Below are positions 54,192 through 64,000 of a stretch of DNA of 64,000 nt, piece after piece. The notes beneath the pieces are model-generated. The model was not told the origin of the DNA and ran no database searches. It saw nothing but the letters and a program-made list of their open reading frames with translations. How positions within the stretch are numbered: position 1 is the stretch's first letter; every line of letters starts with the position of its first letter. The position numbers were made by a program, and so were the translations under genes. The stretch is from Cephalotus follicularis (lineage: Eukaryota; Streptophyta; Magnoliopsida; Oxalidales; Cephalotaceae): NCBI GenBank assembly GCA_001972305.1, contig BDDD01000980.1, positions 107,826 to 171,825 of the forward strand, given 5' to 3'.

Positions 54192-55224
54192 TCCCCTCAC
54201 AGATTCTTTTCCAGATCACCTAGTAGGAGGAGGAGAAGATTCTCCAGACCAGTAGTAGCAAGCTCAGGAAGGTAGCTTTTTGACCTCGGCATCTCAGATG
54301 ATGTGGACTAGACGTCTAGCATTGCATAGCATTGGGCATTCTTTTGGGTTCCTCTACCTTCTTTTTGTTGTAGAGTGGCCGAGAGTATATCTTTTGTATA
54401 GAAAGTAAGCTTTTGTTGTTCATTTGTTGATCAGAGGATGTTATAGTGAAAGGACGAACTAGTTTTGTAATAACACTTTTAAGAAAGTATTTGATGTTTC
54501 TAGCCAGTGAAGTAGTTTTACTTTATGTTTCGATGAATGTTTTATGTTATGAGATTTATGTTTTAGGGTTCGTCCAAGGAGCTAAGGAGTCCTCGGATAG
54601 CATAGCAGAGGATAGCTTAGCAGAGAATGGCAAGAGTAAATGTTTTGAGTAAGGGGTTTTACCCGAGGAGCTGGTAGTCCTTGGATGAGGAGATAAGGCT
54701 TTTCAGTGAGTAAAGACTCTAAGGGGGAGTCTTCAGAAAAAAGTCAGAGGAGACAAGAAAGCCAGAGATTTGAGGATGACTTGATGTTGTAACGCTAAAG
54801 TGTTTTAAGTTAAGCTGTGCGTTTTGTGGCATGGTCTAGTTTTGAAGAGTAGTGCAGAAGAGAAAGCCCACGGAGGAGGTATGTCCTCGGGCATTTAGCA
54901 GACTTGAAGTTTAAGTGATCTTGTAAGGATCACGTGGGAGTTCTCCTCGGGCATAAGTGATGCGGTGCATTCGGGAGCTTTGGTTAAGCAGTGCTGGGGA
55001 CACTAGCAGGAGAGGAATTGGATCCTCTGCCCATTTGCATCCTCTGTCCCGGTTTCCCTGTTAGTTGCACACCCAACCCAGGCTTGTCGTTTGGCCTTGT
55101 GTAGCAAGTCAGAGGATCAACCCTTTGTAGTTTTAACGTAGTTAGTAGAGCAGGGTTGTTGGCAGGAGCGCCATCCCCGTGCAAGGCTCATCCTCGGTAG
55201 AGTTAGCGGGAACGGGTCGTGTCA

Positions 55225-57371
55225 CTCCATACATAGAAATGAGAATCCACTGAACAATCTCAAAGCTAAAAAAAGGAACTCCATAAGTATAATAGAAGCA
55301 CAATAAAATCAGAGTGTATAAAAATATCAAGATTTACAAATATAATCAGAAACCAAGAGTCAAAGGATGTGCCCACATGATCATAACATCAGGGGATGCT
55401 AGTACAAGTATAATGTCATCATCATATATCATATCATCATCACATATCATGTCATCATCATATCATGTCATCATATATCAGCTACAACAATAATCACAGA
55501 CCAATCGGCTATAGGATGTGTACATCATCCTTCATACACCAGTGCAGAGTGCCTATGGTAAGCGGCACGCATCCCACTCCATACACAGGGCATGCGTGTA
55601 AGCGGCACGTATCCCACCCCCTCACGATGGGCCTATGTGTAAGCATCACGTACCCTATCCTTTTCAATGGGCGTACATGTAAGCAACATCATAAAGGTAC
55701 CAACATCGATATACAAGGATCGATATCACAAATCATGATGATACACAAAATGGGAAGGTGACATTTTCACCCAGACCCAGAGCAATCATATGCTCACCAA
55801 CCATATCACAATCATGAAACATGATCAACATAACCACATACGGGATTCAAATCCTGATCAACTATCACATAACATGAACACAAAAAGGGCACATATATCA
55901 TAAAAGAATCTCAATGATAATAGAATAGAGGAAGGGAATGTCCCACTAACTGAATTACTGAAATCGACTATCTTGGACTAGCCTCTCGATGCTTTGGATC
56001 GGCTACTAGATCCACGTCTATACTGTCATCACATGATAGTTTCAATAAACATATTTCCTATGCTTATACAGAAAAGATGCATACAATGCACTTATGAACT
56101 ATGTAAAAGCTATATTCCCCCAAATAACTCCTTTCAACTGATAATACACAATGCCACTTATGAAACCTCACAATTACATTTATTATTCTCATGATCATAT
56201 ATTTATTCCTTCTAACTGATTTACATCAATATACAATTTCATATATACTCGCATTTTCATATAATTACTCAATCATTCATTCAAATGCCTCCAACAATAC
56301 TAATTATCACTTAACATATTACTACTTCCTTAGTCACATTAAAAAACCTTCAATTGTCGATAATACATGTAAGACCAAAATTTTTATCAAAGATTGAATA
56401 ATCAAATGGACCTATATTCTTGCATCCAACCATATATATTTGTAATTTAACATACTAATCACCAATTACATCATTAAATCAAGGAATTAATCAATCCTTT
56501 GATCACCTTATATGGAGGCCAAAATTTTATGACATAAAATAGAGATTCAACTATGTTATTTTACTTCAATTTACCATTACATCTACACCTTAAACCCTAA
56601 GCAATATCAAGTCCTCCTTACTCATCAAAGAACCCTAAATTCTTTGTGCAAAGAAGGATTGAATTCCCTTCAATTTCTAAATCCATCACTATTACATGAT
56701 TATCAACTTAATAACCACCATATTACATCCTTAATTCAATGAGAACATCTAAAAAAACTAGAAGAATATCACCTCCTTCTAGCCACATATGAACCTGAAA
56801 TTTAGGAGAATAAAATTTGTAAGTAGTTCATGAAATTTCAACTCACTTACACCTTAATAATCTTTAAAATCATAACAAAATATCAACTCTCATTCTCCTA
56901 TATGAAATCTGAAATTAAAGGAATAAGAATGGTGATTAATCTATGACAATTTACTCCAATTCTAGTCTAATTATCATCTATCATACAAATTTAATCCATC
57001 ACCTCGACATTCTAACATATAACATCAACATCTTGATAAAGTCTCAATTTATGATGCATGAAAGTGATTGAACTTACTAAAATATGGTAGGATAATGAAA
57101 GAGAAATCACTTCTAGCTTGTTTCCTTGAAGAATTCTTGAAGAAAATGGAGAGCTTGTAGGAGAAGAATGCTTCGGCCAAGGAGAAGTAAAGAGGTGTCG
57201 TTCTATACTTGTAAGATTTATTTAAACATGAAAGATATAGAGTGATCTAGAAGCTTGGGGACTTATTTAGCATATGGGCAAATTTGCATGAAACAAAAAT
57301 TAATTTGGGCCTTAATGTATGCATTAAATTCGGCCATGCTTAAGAATCAGGGTTTGGGCCTTAATTCCATA
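55225..57371 (-). mobile_element. G4 5' LTR, distal segment
   Basis: AT-rich non-coding DNA on the far side of solo LTR 49671-55224. On the minus strand it has the 'gggacattccc' box (near 55945) seen in other gypsy LTRs. It also holds three degenerate ~50-base tandem units (TGCGTGCCGCTTAC type) at 55555-55690 and an (ATC)-rich stretch at 55415-55480. The LTR start is not seen because S3 begins at 57372. No gene in these 2.1 kb. Confidence 0.65.
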
Positions 57372-58528
57372 TGAATAAACTACAAGGGGCGGGGGTGAAT
57401 TGTAGTATAAAAATTTCTAATGAACTTTTTTCAAAAATCAACTTTAGGCTAACAAACTAAAATGGAAAAAACAAACAAAAGCAATTAAACAATACAAGTA
57501 AAGAGAGAGAGAGTTAGAGAGTTGCAAACACGGTTTATAGTGATTCGGCTTAAATCTTGCCTACGTCCACTTTTCCCAAGGTTCTCCTTGAGTTTCCACT
57601 AGTCTCCGAATAAAATTCCAGGGACTATTCGATGCACCTTTACACTTTGTTCGTGATTGACCTCAATCACTTACAATCTTTGGGTTCATTCCCCTATTGC
57701 AATCAAGGTTTACAATGATAGATTTGTGTTTAAAGTTAACCTCTTAAAGGTTGGATTTTATAAAAGATGATAGCTCTCAAAGTAATATAAACAATATAAG
57801 CACTAAGGCACTTTAAAAAGATTTGATATGAAATTTGGTGATCTTGGTTGCTCTTGTTGTGATTGATATTGTTTGATCTTTGTATTTCGTATTCTCTTGT
57901 ATTCTCTACTTGTTCAATGCTGAAATCTTGTGTTTATAGCCATTTGAGAGGTGAAAGATCCATTGGTTGTGTCTTGGGGCTTGTTGCTTCAAAGATGGCA
58001 CATTAAAATGAAGTCAGTAATTGTTCAAACCACGTAAAGCGACGACAGAGTCCTTTAAAGCGTCGCCGCTTATGTGACCGATGCATGTTTGAATTTGAAT
58101 TGTTCTACTCAAAGCACTGACAGTCTTGAATTTGGCGTCGACGGTTTGACACAAAGCGCTGACGATTTGTGTAGAGCGTTGCTGCTTGGTCAAATTGATT
58201 GGCCTAAAAAACTTGTGTTTTTAACCGCTGATATAAGGTGCTTAAGCGCTGGCACCTTGGCTCAAAGCGTTGACGCTTTCTTCAGAGCATCGACGGTTTG
58301 GGCAATTTCTCCTTTGCTCAAAATGCACCAACTGTTGACACTTTGCACTCAGGCTTCGACGGTTTCACAAAGTGCTGACGGTTACTTCTAGACCGTCGAC
58401 GCTTTGACCTGTATTTGCAATTTCCTATTTTGTCTTTGGAACATTCTTTCTTTACTTGCACAAAAAGAAACTCTATTAAATGCAAATATGTTATCATCAA
58501 AACTCGGATTGAGACATAAATATCAGCA
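57372..58528 (-). mobile_element. 3' LTR of Sirevirus-type copia element S3
   Basis: On the minus strand it starts TGCTGATATTTATG right after AAGGGGGAGAT and ends CTTGTAGTTTATTCA, preceded by the CAATTCACCCCC stretch usual near Sirevirus LTR ends. Length 1,157 bases. It has an AGCGTCGACGCTT/GACGGTTT word array at 58030-58400. The 5' LTR lies beyond the window, so the target duplication cannot be tested. Confidence 0.85.
58030..58400 (-). repeat. Palindromic word array of the S3 LTR
   Basis: About fourteen words such as AAGCGTCGCCGCTT, GGCGTCGACGGTTT, AAGCGCTGACGATTT, AAGCGTTGACGCTTT and ACCGTCGACGCTTT are spaced 20-40 bases. Confidence 0.75.
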
Positions 58529-59008
58529 ATCTCCCCCTTTTTTTATGATGACAAAATTTGCCATAATTTAGAGACAAGTTAAGAATATAACAATTACATA
58601 AGTTTAAAAAATCACATAACTCGTAAGTTAAACAATCACTTAACTTCCCCTTAATTCATCAACTCCCCCTTGGTGTGACAAGGGTATTGTTTTACCTTGT
58701 CATCGTCCCCAATATCAATCTCCTCACTATTTTCTCCCCCTTTTTGTTATCAATAAAAAAGCTTTAAGCATTAATAAACATGAAATCATATTCATATCAT
58801 TAAACATGTTCATAACATCCAATTCATAACAACAAATTCATAACATCAAGTTCATAACAAACCATCCAACAAATTTACAAAGCATCAATGTTTTAATCAT
58901 ATTACAAACCAGCCAAAACCAAACTTCATAAACAAGTTACAAACTTTAAATTGTTTTTCAAAGATCAATCATTAACACGATGCAAAATGACAAATGACAT
59001 GCATATGC
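58529..59008 (-). other. S3 3' untranslated region with serial polypurine tracts
   Basis: AAGGGGGAG tracts (minus strand) occur at about 58530, 58670 and 58735, with a weaker AGGGGAAG near 58645. The rest is A-rich and non-coding. Same organisation as in S1 and S2. Confidence 0.75.
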
Positions 59009-60226
59009 TCAATCGCCCATAGGATCATACATGTCGCCCTCCAAATCATCGGTAGCTCCATCATCTCTTTGATTTGCATCGTCGTCTTGTCTCGAGGATA
59101 ACGTGATAAGGCCTTCATCACCAACCATCCCTTTTTCTGCAAGCCTTCTCGCAATCCTCTTTTGCCTTCTCTTGATTGTTTGAATATCAACCTTCATTCC
59201 TTCGATTGCTTCCATGCGTTCTTCAAATTGAGTTCTCGGCAAGTTGACATTCGAAGTTGGCTCAACTTGTGGCTCTCTTGGTTCTTCACCTTGAACCTCT
59301 TCACCTTGTTCTTCTCCACCCTCTTCTTCAATCACCCTATTCGAATCCTCCTCTCTAGGGATCCATGTCCCAAGCCTCTTATGCTTTTTGAACCCCATTC
59401 TCCCTAGGGTTCCTTTTCCTAATTTATCCGTACTTTGGAGTGCATGATGCGATTCTCCACTTAAATCTACTCCAAAATGTATGAGGACCATGGTGATTAT
59501 ATTACTATAGGGTATTCGTGCATTCTCCCTATTGTGCATAGAATGCATATGGTTGATTATAAGCATAGGCACGTTAATCTTTTCACCCATGATTATATGG
59601 AACATTGTGAAAGCTTCCATATGGGTCACTTAATCAAAACCACCGGCCTTAGGCAAAATGTGTGTAGCTATGGCACAGTGTAGGAACCTATGGTGCAAGC
59701 TAAGGTTCCTAGAATACATGCGTTGCATCACATGTGCGTTTTCGCCAAATAATAAACACACACACTCTTCTTTGTTAAAAGCACTATCAATAATCCAATT
59801 GCGTTGATTCCAACCCCTAGCACCTTAATATGGGATTTCTAGAATTATAGCTAATGTGGTAAAATTGAATTCAATTTCCTTGTATTTAACTTTTGTGCAC
59901 ATGTTTACACTAGAGCTGGAACGGATGTTTACATAAAACTCTTTCATTAGCTCAGGGTAATAAGGCAGGTTTATCTTAAACAAAGGGGCTAATCCATGTG
60001 CCTCTAACCATCCTAATATGGGGAAACCCTCATTGTTACAAAATTCAAACTCTAAGGTTTTTCCTACAAGTATTTTTCTTTCAAAGTACGCTTCGGGACA
60101 CCTGACAACTTGCGGATTCTCCTCTGGTGATGGCGGCAGTGCAGCTCCTCTCTTTTTCTTGTGGCCAATACTCTTCGTTTTCATTCTTGATCCTTCCCCA
60201 GCCTCAATGTTCTTACTTCTAGGCAT
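59009..60226 (-). pseudogene. S3 accessory ORF2, two nonsense codons
   Basis: From ATG 60226 the frame gives a basic N-terminus (MPRSKNIEAGEGSRMK), ILGWLEAHGLAPLFKINLPYY, and a stop after IPY at 59825. It then continues in register: LSLHHRFLHCAIATHILPK, a second stop near 59632, and from 59629 MTHMEAFTMFHIIMGEKINVPML, RIPYSNIITMVLIHFGVDLSG, LGRMGFKKHKRLGTW, an E/G-rich linker and a basic helix KRRQKRIARRLAEKG before an acidic end. Layout matches the S1 and S2 ORF2. Two point nonsense changes alone separate it from an open frame of about 405 codons. No signal peptide or membrane span is evident. Confidence 0.8.
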
Positions 60227-60368
60227 TTTAGGTAGTTGTGTGTGGTTTAGAAACGATTTCTGGTAGAGAATCGCTTTGAAATTGCCGAAGAAGAGTTTTG
60301 GGAGTTAGGGATTTTAAGTTTTTGAGTTTAAAATGGCAAACATACGAAGGTTTCTGTTTTAAAACACG

Positions 60369-60475
60369 ACTAAAGCGTTGACGCTTGGTTTAAAGCAACG
60401 TCTCTTTACAAAGAAAGCCCTAGAAATTTAGTGAAAACCACCGACGCTTAAAGTCTAGGCGTCGGCGTTTACTCT
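60369..60475 (-). repeat. Palindromic words upstream of S3 ORF2
   Basis: AAAGCGTTGACGCTTGG, AAAGCAACGTCTCTT, CACCGACGCTTAAAG and GGCGTCGGCGTTT lie 140-250 bases upstream of the ORF2 ATG and share the dialect of the S3 LTR. Confidence 0.65.
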
Positions 60476-60580
60476 GTTTTCTGCCAAAATTTCGTAAAAC
60501 GCGATTTTATGAGTGCAAATGATGCAAGAATGATCATAAAGTATATCAAGCAAAAACATAAAAGCATACAATCATGTTAA

Positions 60581-61700
60581 TCATTCGATTTCACACAAAC
60601 CTAATTCCAATCTAAATTTCGAGAAAGTTTGTTCGTCTAAGGGTTTTGTGAAACTGTCCGCCACTTGTTCTTGAGTTGGTACGAATACAAGTTCAATGTC
60701 ACCTTTTTCTATGTGATCCTTTATGAAGTGATATCTAATGTCAATATGTTTGGTCCTAGAGTGATGTACGCGATTTTTGCTTAAGCAAATTGTACTAGTG
60801 TTATCACACATAATAGGAACTTTTTCAAATTTAAAGTCATAATCAAGAAGTTATTGTTTCATCCACATTATTTGTGCACAACAACTCCCAGGGGCAATAT
60901 ACTTAGCTTCGGTAGTAGAAAGTGCTACCAAGTTTTGTTTCTTGCTAAACCAAGAAATGAGCATGTTACCTAAGAATTGGCATGTGCCACAAGTACTTTT
61001 TCTATCTACTTTGTAACCTCCAAAATCGGCATCGGAGTATGTGTGCAAGTCAAATGACGAATTCCTAGGATACCAAAGTCCTAATGATGGTCTATAGGCT
61101 AGATATTTAAATATTTTTTTTACTACATGTAAGTGAGATTGTTTATGACATACTTGAAATCTAGCACACAAACATACACTAAACAAGATATCCGGCCTAC
61201 TATCCATTAAATAAAGTAGCGATCCTATCATACTTCTATAAAGTTTTTGATCGATAGATTTACCTTGCTCGTCTTTATATAACTTAGTTGTTGTGCTCAT
61301 CGGAGTCTTACTTTTCTTGGAGCTTTCCAATCCAAATCTTTTGAGTAAGTCTTTGACGTACTTGGATTGGTTGATCAAGATGCCTTCCTCTAGTTGTTTA
61401 ACTTGAAGTCCAAGGAAATAATTGAGCTCTCCCATCATGCTCATTTCAAATCCGTCTTGCATAATCTTAGAAAAACTCTTGCACAGATTTTTATTAGTAG
61501 ATCCAAAAATGATATCAACATAAATTTGGACAATTAAAATTTCTTTATTGAAAGTTTTTGTAAAGAGAGTTATGTCAATTGTTCCTCTTTTAAAACCGTT
61601 TTCAAGTAAATATCCACTTAACTTTTCATACCAAGCTCTAGGAGCTTGTTTCAAACCATATAATGCTTTAGAGAGTTTAAAAACGTGATTTCAAAAATGT
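60581..61700 (-). pseudogene. Copia RT C-terminal part and RNase H (S3)
   Basis: Minus-strand motifs are MKQAPRAWYEKL (61654), LIVQIYVDIIFGSTN, MGELNYFLGLQVKQ, KTPMSTTTKL, LYRSMIGSLLYLMDSRPDI, DADFGGYKVDRKSTCGT, LISWFSKKQN and, after a stop near 60850, MCDNTSTICLSKN, TKHIDIRYHFIKD and VADSFTKPLDE. The catalytic box is short by one residue: YVD-IIF where copia RT has YVDD-IIF, an in-frame loss of a catalytic Asp codon. This element is the best-preserved copia copy here but cannot reverse transcribe. Confidence 0.9.
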
Positions 61701-62680
61701 GGATCGTTAAAACTGAGAGGTTGTTCCACATACACTTCCTCCTTTATTAAATCATTTAAAAAAGCACTTTTAACGTCCAATTGAAAGAGAGTGAAATTCT
61801 TAAAGGATGCATATGCAAGTAAAATGCGTATGAACTCTAGTCTAGATACGGGAGCATATGATTCATCAAAGTCAATTCCCCCTTCTTGGGAATATCCCTT
61901 AGGAACTAACCTAGCTTTATTTCTAATAACTATTCCTTGATCATCTACTTTATTGCAAAATACCCATTTAGTACCAATTATGTTTTGATCATTAGGCCTA
62001 GGTACTAGGTTTCATTCTTTATTTCTTTCAAATTGATTTAATTCCTCTTGCATGGCATTTATCCAATTTTCATCGTTTTCTGCTTCTTTTATATTCCTAT
62101 GTTCTATTTCAGATAAAAATGCTATATAGTTATGATTAATACTAGACCTAGTAGACACTCATAATCTAGGATTAGCTATTATCGCTTCATGAGGATGTCC
62201 TCTCACCACCTTCAAGGTCTTGTCTTGGAGAGCTTCTTGATAACTTTCTTGAAAGGATTCTCCAAGTGTGGACTCCTCCTTTTTGATTTCTTCTAAATTT
62301 AACTTTTCGACACCATTGTCAATAAAATCTATACAATCAACATCAACAACTTCTTTTGGAAGTTTTGGGTTAGTTTCATCAAAAACTACATGCATTGATT
62401 CTTCAATAAGTAATGTTCTTTTATTGAAACATCTATTTGCTCTACTACTAGATGAATAACTAAGAAATATACCTTCGTCGACTTTGAAGTTGAACTTACC
62501 AAGATGGTCCTTTCCATTGTTGTGGATGAAACACTTACATCCAAAGGCATGAAAATAACTAGTGTTAGGCTTTCTCCTCCTTCATAGTTCGTATGGAGTC
62601 TTTTTGAGAATTGACTTTATTGATATACAATTCAAAATATAACATGAAGTATTTATAGCTTCCGCCCAAAAATATTTTGG
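61701..62680 (-). pseudogene. Copia integrase C-terminus to RT N-terminus (S3)
   Basis: Minus-strand fragments in shifting frames cover the post-integrase linker (VVFDETNPKLPKEV, acidic spacer, VVRGHPHEAIIANPRL at 62395-62159). They continue into RT fingers, recognisable near 62050-61700 (NWINAMQEELNQ-like and [28 protein letters not shown] segments, partly frameshifted). The stretch carries at least three frame changes. Identity rests on order and on the flanking domains. Confidence 0.7.
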
Positions 62681-63210
62681 AAAATTATTTTCGTTTAAAA
62701 ATGTTCTACACATTCTTGTAGAGTTCTATTTTTCCTTTCAACAACCTCATTTTGTTGAGGTGTTCTAGGAGTAGAGAACTCATGTATAAATCCATTTCCA
62801 TTGCAAAAGTTCTCAAAAAGATGATTTTCAAATTCTTTTCCATGATCACTTCTAATTTTTAAAATAGAAATGTCCTTTTCATTTTGAACAATTTTACAAA
62901 AAAATTGAAAATTCTTTAAAGGCTTCATTTTTGTGGGCAAGGAAAATAGTCCATGTATATCTAGAGAAATCATCTATAATAACCATGGCATAAGATTTAC
63001 CACCTAGACTTCTCATATCTATAGGACAAAATAAATCTATATGCAAGAGTTGCAATGGCCTAGTTGTAAAAACTATGTCTTTGCTCTTAAAGGATGCTCT
63101 AGTTTGCTTCCCATATTGACATGTGTCACAAACTTTATCTTTTTCAAAACTAATTTTGGGAATACCTTTAACAAGTTCATGCTTTAAAAGTTTTGAAATA
63201 GTTGACATGC
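62681..63210 (-). pseudogene. Copia integrase core (S3)
   Basis: The zinc-binding end VCDTCQYGKQTR (63120) is followed by LQLLHIDLFCPI (first catalytic Asp), YAMVIIDDFSRYTWTIFL, a frameshift near 62930, IRSDHGKEFEN (second Asp) and FSTPRTPQQNEVVERKNRTLQE (catalytic Glu). All three catalytic residues are visible, but the frame change prevents a full protein. Confidence 0.88.
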
Positions 63211-63680
63211 CTACATGACCTAGTCTGCTATGTCATAGCCAACTATCTTTATTTATAGATACTAGACATTTAATTTTTTGTAAGTCATTTATATCTACCA
63301 CATATACATTCCCATGTCTATATCCAACAAACTTAACTTGATTATTATTTATGTCTATTACTTTACAAGAATCTTTTTCAAAAATGACTCTATAATCCTT
63401 GTCACATAATTGACTTAGGCTCAAGAGATTGTGTTTGAGTCCATCAACAAATAAAACATTATGAATAGAAGTTTTATTGTCACCTATGGAGCCAAAACCC
63501 ATAATCTTCCCTTTTGCATTATCTCCAAAGGTAACATCTCCTCCTAGCTTTGACTCGAATTTGACAAACAAGCTTTTGTCACCCGTCATGTGCGTGGAGC
63601 ATCCACTATCCAAGTACCATTGTGTCTTCTTGGATAGCGCCTTCAAGCATATCTACAAAAGAATTCAATATTTTGTTTGA
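63211..63680 (-). pseudogene. Copia protease and pre-integrase domain (S3)
   Basis: Minus-strand reading from 63646 gives TQWYLDSGCSTHMTGD (aspartic protease D-S-G), VTFGDNAKGKIMGFGSIG, IHNVLFVDGLKHNLLSLSQLCDKDY and the GAG-pre-integrase stretch up to INKDSWL at 63233, where the family reads W-H/R-rich sequence (a stop is present). The LSLSQLCD motif is typical of Sireviruses. Confidence 0.88.
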
Positions 63681-64000
63681 GGTACCCAACAAATTTTGGG
63701 TCCCTTGGGGTTAGTCACAAAGGTTCATTTAGGAACCCCAACTCTTCTTAAGTTTAACAAAGTTTGAATTATTCAAAATATTTCATTTGTAAAACCATGA
63801 AGAGGAAACATGACCTTGTTTATTACAATTATTACAAATGACATTTATGTTTCTTTTATGAAAGCAAGATGATGATGCATGTCAGTATTTACTACAATGG
63901 CTACAAGAAGTGATTGCATTTGTGACACCTCGTGTCACATTTTTGTGGTTGACGTGCAAAAGAAGTTAGTATTTATTACAGTTATTGTAATTATTAATAT
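63681..64000 (-). pseudogene. Copia gag C-terminal end with zinc knuckle, cut by window edge (S3)
   Basis: On the minus strand, CNNCNKQGHVSSS at about 63835-63795 has the CX2CX4H start of a zinc knuckle, and CSHCSKY with HASSSC near 63900 looks like another, damaged. A linker 'NPKGPK' precedes the protease. The remaining gag lies beyond the window. Confidence 0.6.

Larger units (their letters stand above)
49671..55224 (+). mobile_element. Solo LTR, gypsy family B, with TSD CTCCA, host to a nested solo LTR
   Basis: It starts TGTAACGCCCCGTAGC, ends CGGGTCGTGTCA, and is flanked by CTCCA (49666-49670 and 55225-55229). Removing the nested insertion leaves about 2,695 bases, similar to family member 24395-26940. 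It carries three 137-bp tandem units, the hairpin box at 54175-54191 and the 'ggttgttggcaggagcgcc' end zone. There is no coding capacity. Confidence 0.94.

Noticed and set aside
1..64000. tRNA, rRNA or conserved host genes
   Set aside because: No cloverleaf-like or rRNA-like sequence and no host protein family was recognised; tRNA similarity is limited to short PBS matches.

Overview
This window is plant nuclear DNA, almost certainly from an angiosperm with a repeat-rich genome. It is built from LTR retrotransposons and their remains: Tekay-type chromovirus Ty3/gypsy, Tat-type Ty3/gypsy and Sirevirus-type Ty1/copia, plus a hAT transposase fragment and one CACTA-like terminus. I found no host protein-coding gene, rRNA, tRNA or CRISPR array. 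The species cannot be told from this alone. Nearly every coding region is broken by stops, frameshifts or insertions. The exception is a 370-residue accessory ORF of a Sirevirus at 19655-20767.

Layout, left to right. 1-438 is a gypsy LTR end fused to a chromovirus integrase-chromodomain remnant (439-1568) with its 3' LTR (1602-4017). 4018-4912 is an antisense Tat pol fragment cut by a CACTA-type end (4913-5930). 5931-9582 is a gypsy 5' LTR, PBS, a 75-N assembly gap and an RT fragment. 9583-11984 is a truncated LTR, and 11985-17860 is a degenerate but ordered gypsy gag-PR-RT-RH-IN-chromodomain with 3' LTR. 17870-21914 is a minus-strand Sirevirus (S1: LTR, accessory ORF, RT/RH end). 21915-23376 is hAT. 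23377-29390 is a plus-strand Sirevirus derivative (S2) that keeps LTRs and accessory ORF but lacks gag-pol, and its ORF is split by a 2.5-kb solo LTR. 29390-30690 is unassigned DNA.

From 30690 to 57371 lies one old minus-strand gypsy element (G4). Its gag holds a solo LTR (32944-35396). Its 5' LTR was hit by a gag-only Tat element (T2, 36972-46795, itself holding solo LTR 42226-45069), by solo LTR 46911-49357, and by solo LTR 49671-55224, which in turn contains solo LTR 50659-53512. 57372-64000 is a minus-strand Sirevirus (S3) that leaves the window. Five of the six solo LTRs have perfect 5-bp target duplications (GTAAT, CGGTG, AAATG, CTCCA, ACTAT).

Three signals go beyond routine annotation. 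(1) LTRs of unrelated superfamilies carry arrays of short palindromic words centred on GTYRAC (for example GCGTCGACGC, CAGTCGACTG, GCGTCAACGC). Each element has its own dialect, and the Sireviruses repeat it just upstream of their accessory ORF. (2) Nine LTR copies share a small hairpin (TTAGCC/GGCTAA or TTAGTC/GACTAA, with a compensatory change) before a C-rich run; another LTR family has a different 10-bp hairpin in a comparable place. (3) T2 carries a long antisense gene with a convincing 77-bp phase-0 intron.
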